Positions 1 to 9,196 of a DNA stretch of 64,000 bases are shown piece by piece. The translations under genes were made by a program, and so were the position numbers. Source of the DNA: Leisingera daeponensis (lineage in GTDB: Bacteria; Pseudomonadota; Alphaproteobacteria; Rhodobacterales; Rhodobacteraceae); the NCBI RefSeq assembly GCF_019801465.1, contig NZ_JAHVJA010000003.1, positions 310,001 to 374,000 of the forward strand. The letters run 5' to 3'. A model generated the notes under the pieces. It was not told the DNA's origin. It saw only the letters and a list, made by a program, of their open reading frames with translations, and did no database searches. Every line of letters starts with the position of its first letter. The stretch's first letter is position 1.

Positions 1-1654
1 CCGGTTCCATATCCGGCGGCTCGCCTGCGCTGCCGCCGGTTTGGTAGAACTGTCCCCATTTCGGCCAGGACAGGAACACCTGATCAGTAGGTGCCAGATA
101 GACCGGTGACGTGTAGGACTGAGGCAGGCCATTGTCCCAGCCGAACCAAGCGGAAGCCATGGCACTGCCGGAAAAGACGCGGTTCCTCAGGATGTCGCGG
201 TCCAGCGGCCGCATGATCAGCTTAACCCCGACGTCGCGCCAGTCGTCGTAAATGATCTGCAAGGCGTTTTCTACTTCCTGCCGCTCGCCTGCGGTTTCCA
301 CCACCAGTTCCATCAGGCGGCCGTCCGGCAGATAACGGATGCCGTAGCCGTCCTTTTCGGTCAGCCCCGCCTCGTCAAGCAGGCGGTTGGCCTGCTCCGG
401 ATCGAACTGCGCCCAGGCTTCACGCAGGGCGGGATCGAACAGTTCGCTCTGCTCAAGAACTGTCATGGCACCCGGCTTGGCAAGGTTGAAATAGAGTGCC
501 CGGTTGATGGCGCGGCGGTTGATTGCGAGCGATAGTGCACGCCTGACCCGCACATCGCGCAGGATTTCCCGCCAGACCGGATCGCGGGCATTGAGGTTCG
601 GATAGATAGCGATCTGCGACGCGGCGCCGTTGCCCCATAGGTAGGTCTTGTACCCTGAATTGTCCTTTTCACCCTTGCGGAGAATTGGAATGTCACGGAA
701 ATCCAGCCCGCGGGCCTGCAGATCCGCTTCGCCTGCGTTCGATTTGGCGGCAACCAGCCCGGAGGTCACGATTTCCATCTCCACAGTGTCGATATACGGG
801 AGCTGAACGCCGCGGCTGTCAATCCGGTGATAATAGGGGTTGCGCACAAATTGGTGCCGGATCTTCTTGCCCGGCGAGGCGTTGATCCACGGTTGCAACG
901 TCGGAAGTTCGTGGTTATCGAACTTGTACATGTTGTCGTACTTGTTGTGCAGCGCGGCCCAGCTTTTGACGCGGGCGTAGTCAACCTCCTCGGCCAGTGT
1001 TTCCTGGTCGGCATAGTCCGCATGAAACTGCTTCAGGTACTTGGCTGGCCGGTAGATAAAGGGCGGCCGGGCCTGAGCCAGCATGTGCAGGAAACTGGGG
1101 TTTGGATCGTCCCATTCGTAAACCACGGTAGTCTCATCCGGGAAGCTGACCCTCGGCAGCTTCCCCATCACACGCAGGAAATCCGGCGGGCCGGCCGGGC
1201 TCAGCAGTTCGTTATTGGCAACATCCTCCCACCAATAGCGGAAATCGTTAGAGGTAAACGGGTCGCCGCTGGACCAGCGGTGGCCGGGGCGCAGTTTAAG
1301 CGTGTAGCGGCGGTTCCCTTCGTTTTCATATCCCAGCAGTATGTCGGGGTTCAGCTGGTATGTCTCGTCATAGCCCGCCAGCCGCGCATAACCGTAGACC
1401 ACCATCTGCCGGATATCTTTGGAGCGCGTGACCATGGTGTTCAGCGTTCCGCCCTGCACGCCGAATTCGCGCCCCTTTGCTTTCAGATTAACGATGAGCG
1501 GTGTGTCCGGGAGGCGTTCGGCAGCAGGCGGCATATGGCCCGCATTGACTTCGGCGCTCCAGAAACTGCTTTCCTGAATTGGCGGGGCAGCCAGGGAAGC
1601 AAGCGGTGCAAGGCAAAGCGCGGCGGCCAGTATGGGTTTCAGAGCCTCAAGCAT
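1..1654 (-). CDS. Peptide/solute ABC transporter substrate-binding protein (partial)
   Basis: Extracytoplasmic solute-binding protein, family 5 type (oligopeptide/dipeptide or YejA-like), expected to capture a ligand in the periplasm for an ABC importer. The reverse strand is open from an ATG at 1654 to the window edge, giving 551 residues without a stop. It opens with a hydrophobic signal peptide (residues 1-24, ending ...ASLAAPP), then family-like stretches such as LRPGHRWSSGDPFTSNDF and, late, RRALSLAINRRAINR. The start codon lies inside the last codons of the upstream ATPase gene (8-base overlap, ATGCTTGA), so the two are probably translationally coupled. The permease genes would lie beyond the edge. 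Ligand unknown; a YejA-like protein for microcin-type or short peptides is one option. Confidence 0.93.
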   Translation of the reverse strand, partial: MLEALKPILAAALCLAPLASLAAPPIQESSFWSAEVNAGHMPPAAERLPDTPLIVNLKAKGREFGVQGGTLNTMVTRSKDIRQMVVYGYARLAGYDETYQLNPDILLGYENEGNRRYTLKLRPGHRWSSGDPFTSNDFRYWWEDVANNELLSPAGPPDFLRVMGKLPRVSFPDETTVVYEWDDPNPSFLHMLAQARPPFIYRPAKYLKQFHADYADQETLAEEVDYARVKSWAALHNKYDNMYKFDNHELPTLQPWINASPGKKIRHQFVRNPYYHRIDSRGVQLPYIDTVEMEIVTSGLVAAKSNAGEADLQARGLDFRDIPILRKGEKDNSGYKTYLWGNGAASQIAIYPNLNARDPVWREILRDVRVRRALSLAINRRAINRALYFNLAKPGAMTVLEQSELFDPALREAWAQFDPEQANRLLDEAGLTEKDGYGIRYLPDGRLMELVVETAGERQEVENALQIIYDDWRDVGVKLIMRPLDRDILRNRVFSGSAMASAWFGWDNGLPQSYTSPVYLAPTDQVFLSWPKWGQFYQTGGSAGEPPDMEP

Positions 1655-3428
1655 GGCAGCGGACCTTGTGGCCGGGTTCCAGGTGTTTCAGGTTCACCAG
1701 GGGCGGTGCGTTGATACCGTTGAACCGGAACGCCTCCGGCCAGTGCTCCGGCGCGCCCGCGCCCTGTGCTACAAGTTTGAGATCAATCGGCCGGTCAATG
1801 TCAGGCTCCGGCTGGGCGGCGATCAAAGCCTTGGTGTAGGGATGCTGGGGATTGTAAAACAAGGTTTCCGGTGGTGCCTGCTCCACAATCAGACCGCGCC
1901 GCATCACAGCAACCTCATCCGCGATCCGTGCCACAACCGCAAGGTCATGACTGATGAACAGGTAAGACAGGTTGTGACGGTCGCGAATATCTTCCAGCAG
2001 CCGCAAGATCTGTTCCTGAACCGAGACATCCAGTGCAGAGGTCGGCTCGTCGCAGACAATCAGCGCCGGGTCCAGCATCAGGGCGCGCGCAATTGACAGG
2101 CGTTGGCGCTGGCCGCCGGAAAAGGCGTGCGGATAGCGCTGCAGCATGTCAGGCGACAGTCCGACAAGGCGCAGCATCTCTGCTGCTTTTTCGCGCCGCT
2201 CTGCACGGCTTCCTATGCGGTGTATTTCCAGCGGTTCCACCAGCGTGTCGTGAATGCGCATTCTGGGTGAAAGCGAGGAGTAGGGGTCCTGGAACACCAT
2301 CTGGGCCTGTTTCTGAAAAGCCGTCCGGGTTTCGCGGTCCATTTTGTGGACAGTGACCGGGGAGCGGCTGGCGTCGGGCCGGAACAACACTTCGCCGCCG
2401 GGGTCAGGTGGCTCTGCACCCAATGCGATGCGGGCAGCGGTGGTCTTTCCAGATCCGCTTTCACCGACAATGGCCAGTGTTTCACCCCGGGTCACCCGCA
2501 GGTCAATCTCCCGGCAGGCATGAATCAGGGTGGGGGCCTGCCATCCCTTTCCGGCCCGCAAGGTATAAGTCTTGGAGACCGACTTCATCTCCATGATGAG
2601 ATCATCGCGCGAAGGTGGGATCGCAACGACCGCTGCATCCGGGATTTCCGGCGCGGCATCAAACAACGCCTTGGTGTAAGGGTGGGCTGGAGAGCGCAGC
2701 ATGGGTTCGGCACGGCCCGACTCCATGACCCGACCCTTGTGCATCACCACGACCTGTTCGGCCATGTTGGCGACGACGCCCAAGTCATGGGTTACCAGGA
2801 TCATTGCCATTCCCGTTTCGCGCTGGAGATCCTTCATCAGCCCAAGAACCTGCGCCTGCGTGGTCACGTCCAGTGCAGTGGTCGGTTCGTCTGCAATCAG
2901 GAGGTCCGGCTTCGCGACCATCGCCATGGCAATCATCGCCCGCTGGCGCATGCCACCTGACAGTTCGAACGGGTAGGAGCGGTAAGTGCGCTCCGGTTCC
3001 GGAAAGCCGACCCGCTCAAAACACTCAAGAACAACTTCGCGCGCCTCGCGTTCGGTTTTGCGTCCATGCAGCCACAGCACCTCAGACACCTGATTTCCAA
3101 TCCGGTGCAGCGGCGAAAGCGAGCGCATCGGTTCTTGAAAGATCATCGAGATCGTGTTGCCCCGCACGTCGCGCATCAGACGTTCGTCAAGCGAGGCCAG
3201 ATCCATCTTCTTGCCGCGCGTTTCCAGCAGGATCCGGCCGGAACGCAGTTGCGCCACCTTTGGCAAGATACGAAGAACCGCCCGGCAGGAGACCGTCTTG
3301 CCTGAACCGCTTTCCCCGACCAAGGCTAGAGTTTCACCCGGCTGGACGGAAAAACTCACGTCTCTGACAACGGATTCTCCCTTGCCAAAGCCGATGCTGA
3401 GGTTTTCTACGGACAGCAGCGGACGCAT
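1647..3428 (-). CDS. Fused dual ATP-binding protein of an oligopeptide-type ABC importer (YejF-like)
   Basis: Cytoplasmic energy-coupling subunit of a peptide-type importer, 593 residues, made of two complete ABC domains in tandem. First domain: Walker A GESGSGKT at 38-45, signature LSGGMRQR at 156-163, Walker B LLIADEPT at 176-183, H-loop THD at about 213. Second domain: Walker A GESGSGKT at 322-329, a second LSGGQRQR and LIVCDEPT. Both contain the C-terminal HPYTKAL segment typical of oligopeptide (Opp/Dpp) ATPases. All catalytic motifs are intact. This double-domain form is known from YejF and GsiA. It is the first gene of a leftward operon with the binding protein following by an 8-base overlap. 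Confidence 0.95.
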   Translation of the reverse strand: MRPLLSVENLSIGFGKGESVVRDVSFSVQPGETLALVGESGSGKTVSCRAVLRILPKVAQLRSGRILLETRGKKMDLASLDERLMRDVRGNTISMIFQEPMRSLSPLHRIGNQVSEVLWLHGRKTEREAREVVLECFERVGFPEPERTYRSYPFELSGGMRQRAMIAMAMVAKPDLLIADEPTTALDVTTQAQVLGLMKDLQRETGMAMILVTHDLGVVANMAEQVVVMHKGRVMESGRAEPMLRSPAHPYTKALFDAAPEIPDAAVVAIPPSRDDLIMEMKSVSKTYTLRAGKGWQAPTLIHACREIDLRVTRGETLAIVGESGSGKTTAARIALGAEPPDPGGEVLFRPDASRSPVTVHKMDRETRTAFQKQAQMVFQDPYSSLSPRMRIHDTLVEPLEIHRIGSRAERREKAAEMLRLVGLSPDMLQRYPHAFSGGQRQRLSIARALMLDPALIVCDEPTSALDVSVQEQILRLLEDIRDRHNLSYLFISHDLAVVARIADEVAVMRRGLIVEQAPPETLFYNPQHPYTKALIAAQPEPDIDRPIDLKLVAQGAGAPEHWPEAFRFNGINAPPLVNLKHLEPGHKVRCHA

Positions 3429-3879
3429 TCAGATTTGTCCGCCCAGCTGTTTCAAGGCGCTCATAAGATCGTGCTTTCCCCTGTTTTTTTGCAACACCTT
3501 CGCGCGCCAGAGGCTGTTTAGTCAAACCCCATTTGGCCAGATGCCCGCTGCACAACGGAAATTTGACTTGTTTCCCTTGCAGCACGTTGCAGGCGCAACG
3601 GCCTGGCGACGATCTTCGCACGCTCAGCACGCTCAGCACGCTCAGCACGCTCAGCACGCTCCACGGCTGGCGGCGCCAGAGAAGTATCACCCACGGTCGC
3701 AATGGTTCAGGGGTCAGAGTTTTGCTGCGGAGCAGCCTGACGCCAGCAATTGGCGGCAGGTGTGGCGCCAGTGTCACTCAGGTATGGCCGCAAAAAGGAG
3801 GGGGCAGAAGTGCTGTGTTGGCGCCGGAAGGCGGGCCGGCGTAGGATACCGGAAACCCTCACGATCTGGAAGGCCGCTT
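3429..3879. other. Intergenic region between the ABC operon and tetR, with a short tandem repeat
   Basis: No convincing gene in these 450 bases. It must hold the promoter of the leftward ABC operon and that of the rightward TetR gene. The open frames that cross it owe their repeated Leu-Ser-Val or Leu-Ser-Thr runs to the 9-base tandem repeat at 3619-3661 and lack ribosome binding sites. Confidence 0.6.
3619..3661. repeat. Tandem 9-bp repeat, 4.8 copies
   Basis: Perfect head-to-tail copies of CACGCTCAG: four full units at 3619-3654 and seven bases of a fifth. The unit length is a multiple of three, so it stays open in all frames. It lies in the non-coding gap upstream of the TetR gene and could vary in copy number by slippage. 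Confidence 0.9.
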
Positions 3880-4545
3880 ATGCCGCAAAAAACTGTTCTG
3901 CATCGGGATGACCCGGAGGCCGAGCCGCTGGTCGGCAACATCAAGGTCACCCGTAACGACTGGCTGAACGTGGCGATGGATGTGCTGATCTCGGACGGGG
4001 TGGAACAGGTCAAAGTGCTGGCGCTGGCAGAGCGAATGCAGGTGTCGCGCTCCTCATTCTATTGGTATTTCAAGTCGCGTCAGGACCTGCTGGACGCGCT
4101 GCTGAAAACTTGGGAGCAGACCAACACTGCCGGTATGGTGCGCCAGGCCGAAGCCCCGGCTAAGACCATCACCGGGGCTGTGCTCAACGTGTTTCACTGC
4201 ATAACCAACCCTAACCTTTTCAATACCGCGCTGGATTTTGCGGTGCGGGACTGGTCCCGCCGTTCCGGCAAAGTGCGCAGCCTTCTGGACCGTTCCGACC
4301 GCCGCCGGGTTGAGGCGCTGACGGCAATGTTCGCCCGCTATGGTTATCCGGAACGCGAGGCGATGACGCGGGCCAAAGTGCTCTATTACATGCAGCTCGG
4401 CTATGACATGGCAGACCCCAACGAAAGCCATGCCCACCGGCTGGAGGTAACGCCGGAATACCTCAAGGTGTTCACCGGGCGCGAACCGCTGCCGGAGGAA
4501 ATGGAGGCTTTTACCGAGTTCACCCGCCAGCACTGGGACGTGTAA
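3880..4545 (+). CDS. TetR/AcrR family transcriptional regulator
   Basis: One-component DNA-binding repressor, 221 residues. The helix-turn-helix is at about 44-65 (VKVLALAERMQVSRSSFYWYF), preceded by an unusually long N-terminal tail of about 20 residues. The C-terminal ligand domain is not diagnostic. I chose ATG 3880 because GGAAGG lies just upstream; the longer open frame starting upstream at 3154 runs back through the ABC gene and the 9-bp repeat and is spurious. It stands alone between the divergent ABC operon and the convergent indolepyruvate oxidoreductase gene, so its target is unclear; the ABC importer is the simplest guess. Confidence 0.92.
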   Translation: MPQKTVLHRDDPEAEPLVGNIKVTRNDWLNVAMDVLISDGVEQVKVLALAERMQVSRSSFYWYFKSRQDLLDALLKTWEQTNTAGMVRQAEAPAKTITGAVLNVFHCITNPNLFNTALDFAVRDWSRRSGKVRSLLDRSDRRRVEALTAMFARYGYPEREAMTRAKVLYYMQLGYDMADPNESHAHRLEVTPEYLKVFTGREPLPEEMEAFTEFTRQHWDV

Positions 4546-4576
4546 CGAGCCGGCCTGGATGGGCCGGCGGCGAAGG

Positions 4577-7500
4577 TTACAGGCTGCTGAGCGTTTCCTC
4601 GGCCTGTGCGCGGACTTCCTTGGCGGCCTGCAGGCGGACCGGGCCGTAACCGCGGATCTCCATCGGTGCTTTCAGCAGCTTCAGGATGGCTTCGCGCTTG
4701 TCCGTGCCGTAGCGGCGCGCGACTGTGTCCAGAACCCTTTCATACCACGCCAGCAGATCACGGTGCAGCCGGGCCTCCTCGTGATAGCCGAAGATGTTGA
4801 AGGCCGAGCCGCGCAGCGCCTTGCCCTTGGACAAGACGTTCATCGCCGGGCGCAGCCAGGCGCCAAAAGCCCGTTTCACCGGTCGCCCCCGCGCATCCCG
4901 CTTCCAATTCATCAGCGGCGGGGCAAGGTGGTATTTGACAGAGAAATCGCCCTCGAACTCCTCCTCCAGCTGATGCCGGAACCCGTCGCTGGTCAGCAGC
5001 CGGGCGACCTCATACTCGTCCTTGTAAGCCATCAGTTTGAACAACGACCGGGCGGCTGCGGCGGTCAGCTCTTCCTGCGCCTCGCGGGGCAGGGCGTCGC
5101 GGAACCGGTTCAGGGCTGCGGTGTAGCGGCTGGCATAGGCCATGTTCTGATAGCCGGTGAGGAAGGTGGCGCGGCGTTCGATCAGCTCGTCCAGCGTCTC
5201 CTCTTTCTTCGGAGTCTCCTCGTAGTGACTGGCAACCAGGTCCGGGTCCACCGCCATTGCGCGGCCGATTGCGAACGCGAGGCGGTTTTTGTCGATCGCA
5301 ACGCCATTCAGCTCAATCGCCTGATCCAAAGCCCCGGCGCTGACCGGCACCAGACCCTTCTGCCAGGCGAAGCCCAGCATCATGACGTTGGCCAGCACCG
5401 CGTCGCCCAGCATCTTCTCCGCGGCCTCGTTGGCGTTGAAGCCGGAGAGGTTCTGCGGGCCGACGGCATCGGCGATGGTCCGTTCACGCACGCCTGCCAT
5501 CAGGTCGGCATCGCGGCGCAGCACCAGGTCGCCGGTGGGCATTTCCGCCCGGTTCAGCACCACCTTGGTTCCGGCACGGTAATGGACAGAAGCCTTGGGC
5601 GCTGAGCTCACCACCACGTCGCAGCCGATAACGGCATCCGCGCCGCCTTGGTCGATCCGCACCTGATTCAGTGTCTCAGGGGAAGTGGACAGCCGGATGT
5701 AGCTCAGCACGGTCCCGAACTTCTGGGCAAAGCCAGTGAAGTCCAGCACACTGGATCCTTTGCCCTCCAAATGGGCGGCCATGGTGATCAGCGCGCCCAC
5801 GGTGACAACGCCGGTGCCGCCCACGCCGGTGACCAGAAGGTCAAAAGGCTCCTTGAGCGATGGCAGTTCGGGCGCAGGCAGCTTGGCAGTCAGCGCGGCG
5901 GCGTCCAGCCCGGTGGTTTTCTTCTTGCGCCGGGTGGCCCCTTCGACCGTGACAAAGCTGGGGCAAAAGCCGTTCAGGCAGGAGAAGTCCTTATTGCAGG
6001 TGGACAGGTTGATCTTGCGCTTGCGGCCAAAGGGCGTCTCCTTCGGTTCCACGCTCAGGCAATTGGATTCCACCGAGCAATCGCCGCAGCCCTCGCAAAC
6101 CAGATCGTTGATGAAGGCAAAGCGTTTCGGGTCTTCCAATTTTCCGCGCTTGCGGCGTCGGCGCTTCTCAGTGGCGCAGGTCTGTTCGTAGATCAGCACG
6201 GTGACGCCGGGGATATCGCGCAGTTCCCTCTGCACCGTGTCCAGCGCGCTGCGGTTATGAAAGGTTGTACCTGCCGGGAAGTCGCTATGGCTGAACTTTC
6301 CGATGTCGTCCGAGACCAGGGCAATCCGCTCCACCCCTTCAGCGCGGCAGGTCTGGGCGATGCCATGCACCGAGACCGGCCCGTCCACCGGCTGGCCGCC
6401 GGTCATCGCCACCGCGTCATTGTAGAGGATTTTGTAGGTGATGTTGGTGCCCGCCGCGACCGCCTGGCGGATCGCAAGGGAGCCGGAGTGATACCAGGTG
6501 CCCTCGCCGAGGTTCTGGAACACGTGTTTGTTCCCGTTGAACTGCGAGGCCACGGTCCAGGGCACGCCTTCGCCGCCCATTTGCGCATAGCCCGCGGTCT
6601 CCCGGTCCATCCAGCTTGCCATCACATGGCAGCCGATGCCGGAGAACGCCTTGGAGCCCTCGGGCAGCTTGGTCGAGGTGTTATGCGGGCAGCCCGAGCA
6701 GAAATAGGGCGTGCGGGTGGCGCCGGGCACGTTCAGCACCTTGGGCGGCTCGGCAGTCAGCGCCGCTGCCTTGGCGGGCAGGTTTTCTTCGGGGAAGAAC
6801 TTGTCCAGCCGCGCCGCGACGATGGGCGCCAGCAGCAGCGGGCTCAGTTCGCCGGTCCAGGGGATCAGCGGTTCGCCCTGGCTGTCGTATTTGCCCACCA
6901 TCTTCTCCGGCTTGCTGCCGGGCCAGTCGTAGAAGTTCTCCTTGAATTGGCTCTCGATGATGCCGCGCTTCTCCTCGACGACCAGCACCTCCTGCTTGCC
7001 CTTCACGAACTCCAGCGCGTCGGAGCGGTCGAGCGGCCACACCATGCCGACCTTGTAGATGTCGATTCCAAGGCGGCGGCAGGCGGCCTCGTCGAGGCCT
7101 AGGAGCCGCAGCGCCTCCATCAGGTCGAGATGCCCCTTGCCGGTGGAGACAAAGCCGAAGCGCGCGTCCTTGATGTCGTAGATGCGCCTATCGATCGGGT
7201 TCGCCTCGGCAAAGGCGCGCACGGCATCCAGCTTGGCGTGGATGCGGGTTTCGATCTCCGGCGAGGGAAGGTCGGCACGGCGGATGTGTAGTCCGCCGGG
7301 ATAGTCCGGCAGCTCGGGATAGATGAACTCGCGGTCCGGCTGCAGCTCGACCGAGCGCGCGCTTTCCACGGTTTCCGAGACCGCCTTAAAGCCGACCCAG
7401 GTGCCTGAGTAGCGCGACAGCGCAAAGCCGTATTCGCCGAAGGCCAGGTACTCCGACACATCGGCCGGGTTCAGCACCGGCATGAACCAGGACATGAAGG

Positions 7501-7999
7501 CCACGTCCGACTGATGCGGCATCGAGGAGCTGACGCAGCCGTGGTCATCGCCCGCAACCACCAGGACGCCGCCCTTTTTCGAGGAGCCATAGGCGTTGCC
7601 ATGCTTCAGCGCGTCGCCGGAACGGTCGACGCCCGGGCCCTTGCCGTACCACATGGAGAAGACGCCCTCGACCTCGCAATGGGGGTCAAGAACGGCCTGC
7701 TGGGCACCAAGAACAGCGGTGGCGCCAAGGTCTTCGTTGACGGCGGGCATGAACTTGATGCGGTTTGCCTGCATCCGCTCCTTGGCGCGCCAGAATTCCA
7801 GGTCGACCCCGCCCAGCGGCGAGCCGCGGTAGCCCGACACAAAGCCCGCGGTGTTCAGGCCGGCATCACGGTCGCGGCGGGCCTGGTCCAGCATCACCCG
7901 GGCCAGCGCCTGGGTGCCGGTCAGGAACACCCGGCCCTTGGTCATTTCGTAACGGTCATCCAGTTTGTAGCTGCGGAAATCGTGGCTCAGCTTGGTCAT
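4577..7999 (-). CDS. Indolepyruvate ferredoxin oxidoreductase, fused alpha-beta form
   Basis: Thiamin-diphosphate and iron-sulfur enzyme that decarboxylates aryl-2-oxo acids (from Trp, Phe, Tyr) to aryl-acetyl-CoA with reduction of ferredoxin. At 1140 residues it is the fused form known in aerobic proteobacteria. The N-terminal pyrimidine domain begins near GYRGSPLGGVD; a thiamin-binding stretch GIGCHVMASWMD sits near 456; a cysteine cluster CEGCGDCSVESNC near 634-646 and a second CNKDFSCLNGFC near 670 bind Fe-S; the gamma-type domain starts with GVGGTGVVTVG near 723. Start ATG 7999. A divergent Lrp/AsnC gene begins 146 bases away and is the likely amino-acid-responsive regulator. Confidence 0.96.
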   Translation of the reverse strand: MTKLSHDFRSYKLDDRYEMTKGRVFLTGTQALARVMLDQARRDRDAGLNTAGFVSGYRGSPLGGVDLEFWRAKERMQANRIKFMPAVNEDLGATAVLGAQQAVLDPHCEVEGVFSMWYGKGPGVDRSGDALKHGNAYGSSKKGGVLVVAGDDHGCVSSSMPHQSDVAFMSWFMPVLNPADVSEYLAFGEYGFALSRYSGTWVGFKAVSETVESARSVELQPDREFIYPELPDYPGGLHIRRADLPSPEIETRIHAKLDAVRAFAEANPIDRRIYDIKDARFGFVSTGKGHLDLMEALRLLGLDEAACRRLGIDIYKVGMVWPLDRSDALEFVKGKQEVLVVEEKRGIIESQFKENFYDWPGSKPEKMVGKYDSQGEPLIPWTGELSPLLLAPIVAARLDKFFPEENLPAKAAALTAEPPKVLNVPGATRTPYFCSGCPHNTSTKLPEGSKAFSGIGCHVMASWMDRETAGYAQMGGEGVPWTVASQFNGNKHVFQNLGEGTWYHSGSLAIRQAVAAGTNITYKILYNDAVAMTGGQPVDGPVSVHGIAQTCRAEGVERIALVSDDIGKFSHSDFPAGTTFHNRSALDTVQRELRDIPGVTVLIYEQTCATEKRRRRKRGKLEDPKRFAFINDLVCEGCGDCSVESNCLSVEPKETPFGRKRKINLSTCNKDFSCLNGFCPSFVTVEGATRRKKKTTGLDAAALTAKLPAPELPSLKEPFDLLVTGVGGTGVVTVGALITMAAHLEGKGSSVLDFTGFAQKFGTVLSYIRLSTSPETLNQVRIDQGGADAVIGCDVVVSSAPKASVHYRAGTKVVLNRAEMPTGDLVLRRDADLMAGVRERTIADAVGPQNLSGFNANEAAEKMLGDAVLANVMMLGFAWQKGLVPVSAGALDQAIELNGVAIDKNRLAFAIGRAMAVDPDLVASHYEETPKKEETLDELIERRATFLTGYQNMAYASRYTAALNRFRDALPREAQEELTAAAARSLFKLMAYKDEYEVARLLTSDGFRHQLEEEFEGDFSVKYHLAPPLMNWKRDARGRPVKRAFGAWLRPAMNVLSKGKALRGSAFNIFGYHEEARLHRDLLAWYERVLDTVARRYGTDKREAILKLLKAPMEIRGYGPVRLQAAKEVRAQAEETLSSL

Positions 8000-8038
8000 C
8001 GCGGCGGAATCCTTGCGCGGAAGATCTGTTTCCCGGAA

Positions 8039-8079
8039 AAGTAATCCACCCAGACTGAACAGATTTGCCTGAATTACTT
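8039..8079. promoter_or_regulatory. Inverted repeat in the ior-lrp intergenic region, possible Lrp site
   Basis: AAGTAAT at 8039-8045 and its reverse complement ATTACTT at 8073-8079 flank 27 bases. The site lies between the divergent oxidoreductase and Lrp genes. Lrp/AsnC proteins bind spaced, degenerate AT-rich repeats, so this is a plausible but unproven operator. Confidence 0.3.
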
Positions 8080-8145
8080 GTTTTGCGGCCAGTTGTGGTT
8101 GTGCTATCCATAATTCGCGGCCTTAATGGAGAAAATGACCGATAA

Positions 8146-8604
8146 ATGAAGATCGACGACCGCGACCGCCGCATCCTGACGCTGCTGCAGGAAGATTCCC
8201 GCATTTCCAATGCAGACCTGGCAGAGGCCGTGGGCATGTCCGCGTCTGCTCTTTGGCGGAGGGTTCGGGCGCTTGAAGAGGCTGGCATTATCGAGCGCTA
8301 CGGTGCCGTGGTGAATGCCCCGGCAATGGGATTGAGGTTCCAGGCGATTGTGCACGTGCACCTGACCCGCCATGACCCGGACAAGCTTGTGGAGTTCATC
8401 CGTGCGGTGGAAACAAGCCCGCTGGTGCAGGAGTGCTACGCGACGACTGGTCAGGCCGACTACCACTTGCGGGTTCTTGCCCCGGACCTTGAGGCCTACA
8501 ACCGGTTTTTGGAGAGTTTTCTGTTCCGCCTGCCCGCAGTCGCAAGTGCCCAGACCAATGTGGTGCTGCGCACGATCAAGCGGGACAAGCCTGTGGTACC
8601 CTGA
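8146..8604 (+). CDS. Lrp/AsnC family transcriptional regulator
   Basis: 152-residue feast/famine regulator. An N-terminal winged helix (residues about 1-60, ISNADLAEAVGMSASALWRRVRALEEAGII) is followed by the RAM/AsnC ligand domain. The usual signature beginning IKIDDRDRRIL is present as MKIDDRDRRILTLLQEDSR. Length is normal. It is divergent from the indolepyruvate oxidoreductase gene, a common layout in which the Lrp protein senses an aromatic or branched amino acid and controls the neighbour. Upstream AATGGAGAAAATGACCGATAA provides a GGAG-like ribosome site. Confidence 0.95.
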   Translation: MKIDDRDRRILTLLQEDSRISNADLAEAVGMSASALWRRVRALEEAGIIERYGAVVNAPAMGLRFQAIVHVHLTRHDPDKLVEFIRAVETSPLVQECYATTGQADYHLRVLAPDLEAYNRFLESFLFRLPAVASAQTNVVLRTIKRDKPVVP

Positions 8605-8660
8605 AAAAGCTGACCGCTGCACCGATCGCCCATGGCAGGATCATAGCGCGCCACAGCACC

Positions 8661-9053
8661 TTACATCGCTGCGTATTTCACCCAAGCCCAGGCCATTGCA
8701 AGGTAGGTCAGCTGGTGCAAGGCCTGATCCGACCCCAAGGCTTGCCAGAACATGGCCTGTTGCGGGTTCAGTTTCTTGCGTTCGGAGAAACGGGCCTTGC
8801 CGAAGTCGATGTGGAAGTGGACTGCCCATTCCAGAACAGCAAGTATCAGAATGAACATCAAAGGCGCACCGAACAGAAGAAAGACCAGAGCGGAGCCGAT
8901 CACGTGAACACCCGCATGCTGGGCCCGGCCCATATGGGCATATGCACAGCGGCCTGAAAGCATCTTGGGGGTTTGCAGGAAGAAGTCCCCAAACAGATGC
9001 TTGACCTGCAGGGCGCAGAGCAGCAGTAGAACGGATCCGACATATTCCGGCAA
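8661..9053 (-). CDS. DUF3307 family integral membrane protein
   Basis: Small inner-membrane protein of 130 residues and unknown function. Predicted hydrophobic segments lie at about 5-25, 45-75 and near the C-terminus. Motifs such as KHLFGDFFLQT near the start, a conserved His/Asp pair (HFHIDFGK) and QALHQLTYLAMAW near the end are those of DUF3307. It stands alone, transcribed toward the Lrp gene with a 56-base gap. No role can be given from context. Confidence 0.85.
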   Translation of the reverse strand: MPEYVGSVLLLLCALQVKHLFGDFFLQTPKMLSGRCAYAHMGRAQHAGVHVIGSALVFLLFGAPLMFILILAVLEWAVHFHIDFGKARFSERKKLNPQQAMFWQALGSDQALHQLTYLAMAWAWVKYAAM

Positions 9054-9196
9054 ACCAGTCTGCCTCCTAAAAGTGTACCTGGCTGGAACCTTACGGATTT
9101 TTTGCCGCCTGGCAAATGCTGTGACGGCAAGATGCCGTAACGGGACGGGACGGCTTTCTTGCCATTGCCTGTGCCGGCCAAACCGCGCTACCCATA

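Noticed and set aside
827-1714. 295-residue plus-strand open frame opposite the ABC binding protein
   Set aside because: The minus strand carries a convincing binding protein with signal peptide across the same bases.
3619-3661. CRISPR-like array
   Set aside because: 9-bp units with no spacers; no cas genes anywhere in the window.
3533-3844. Open frame spanning the 9-bp repeat
   Set aside because: No ribosome site, repeat-driven low complexity, no recognisable domain.
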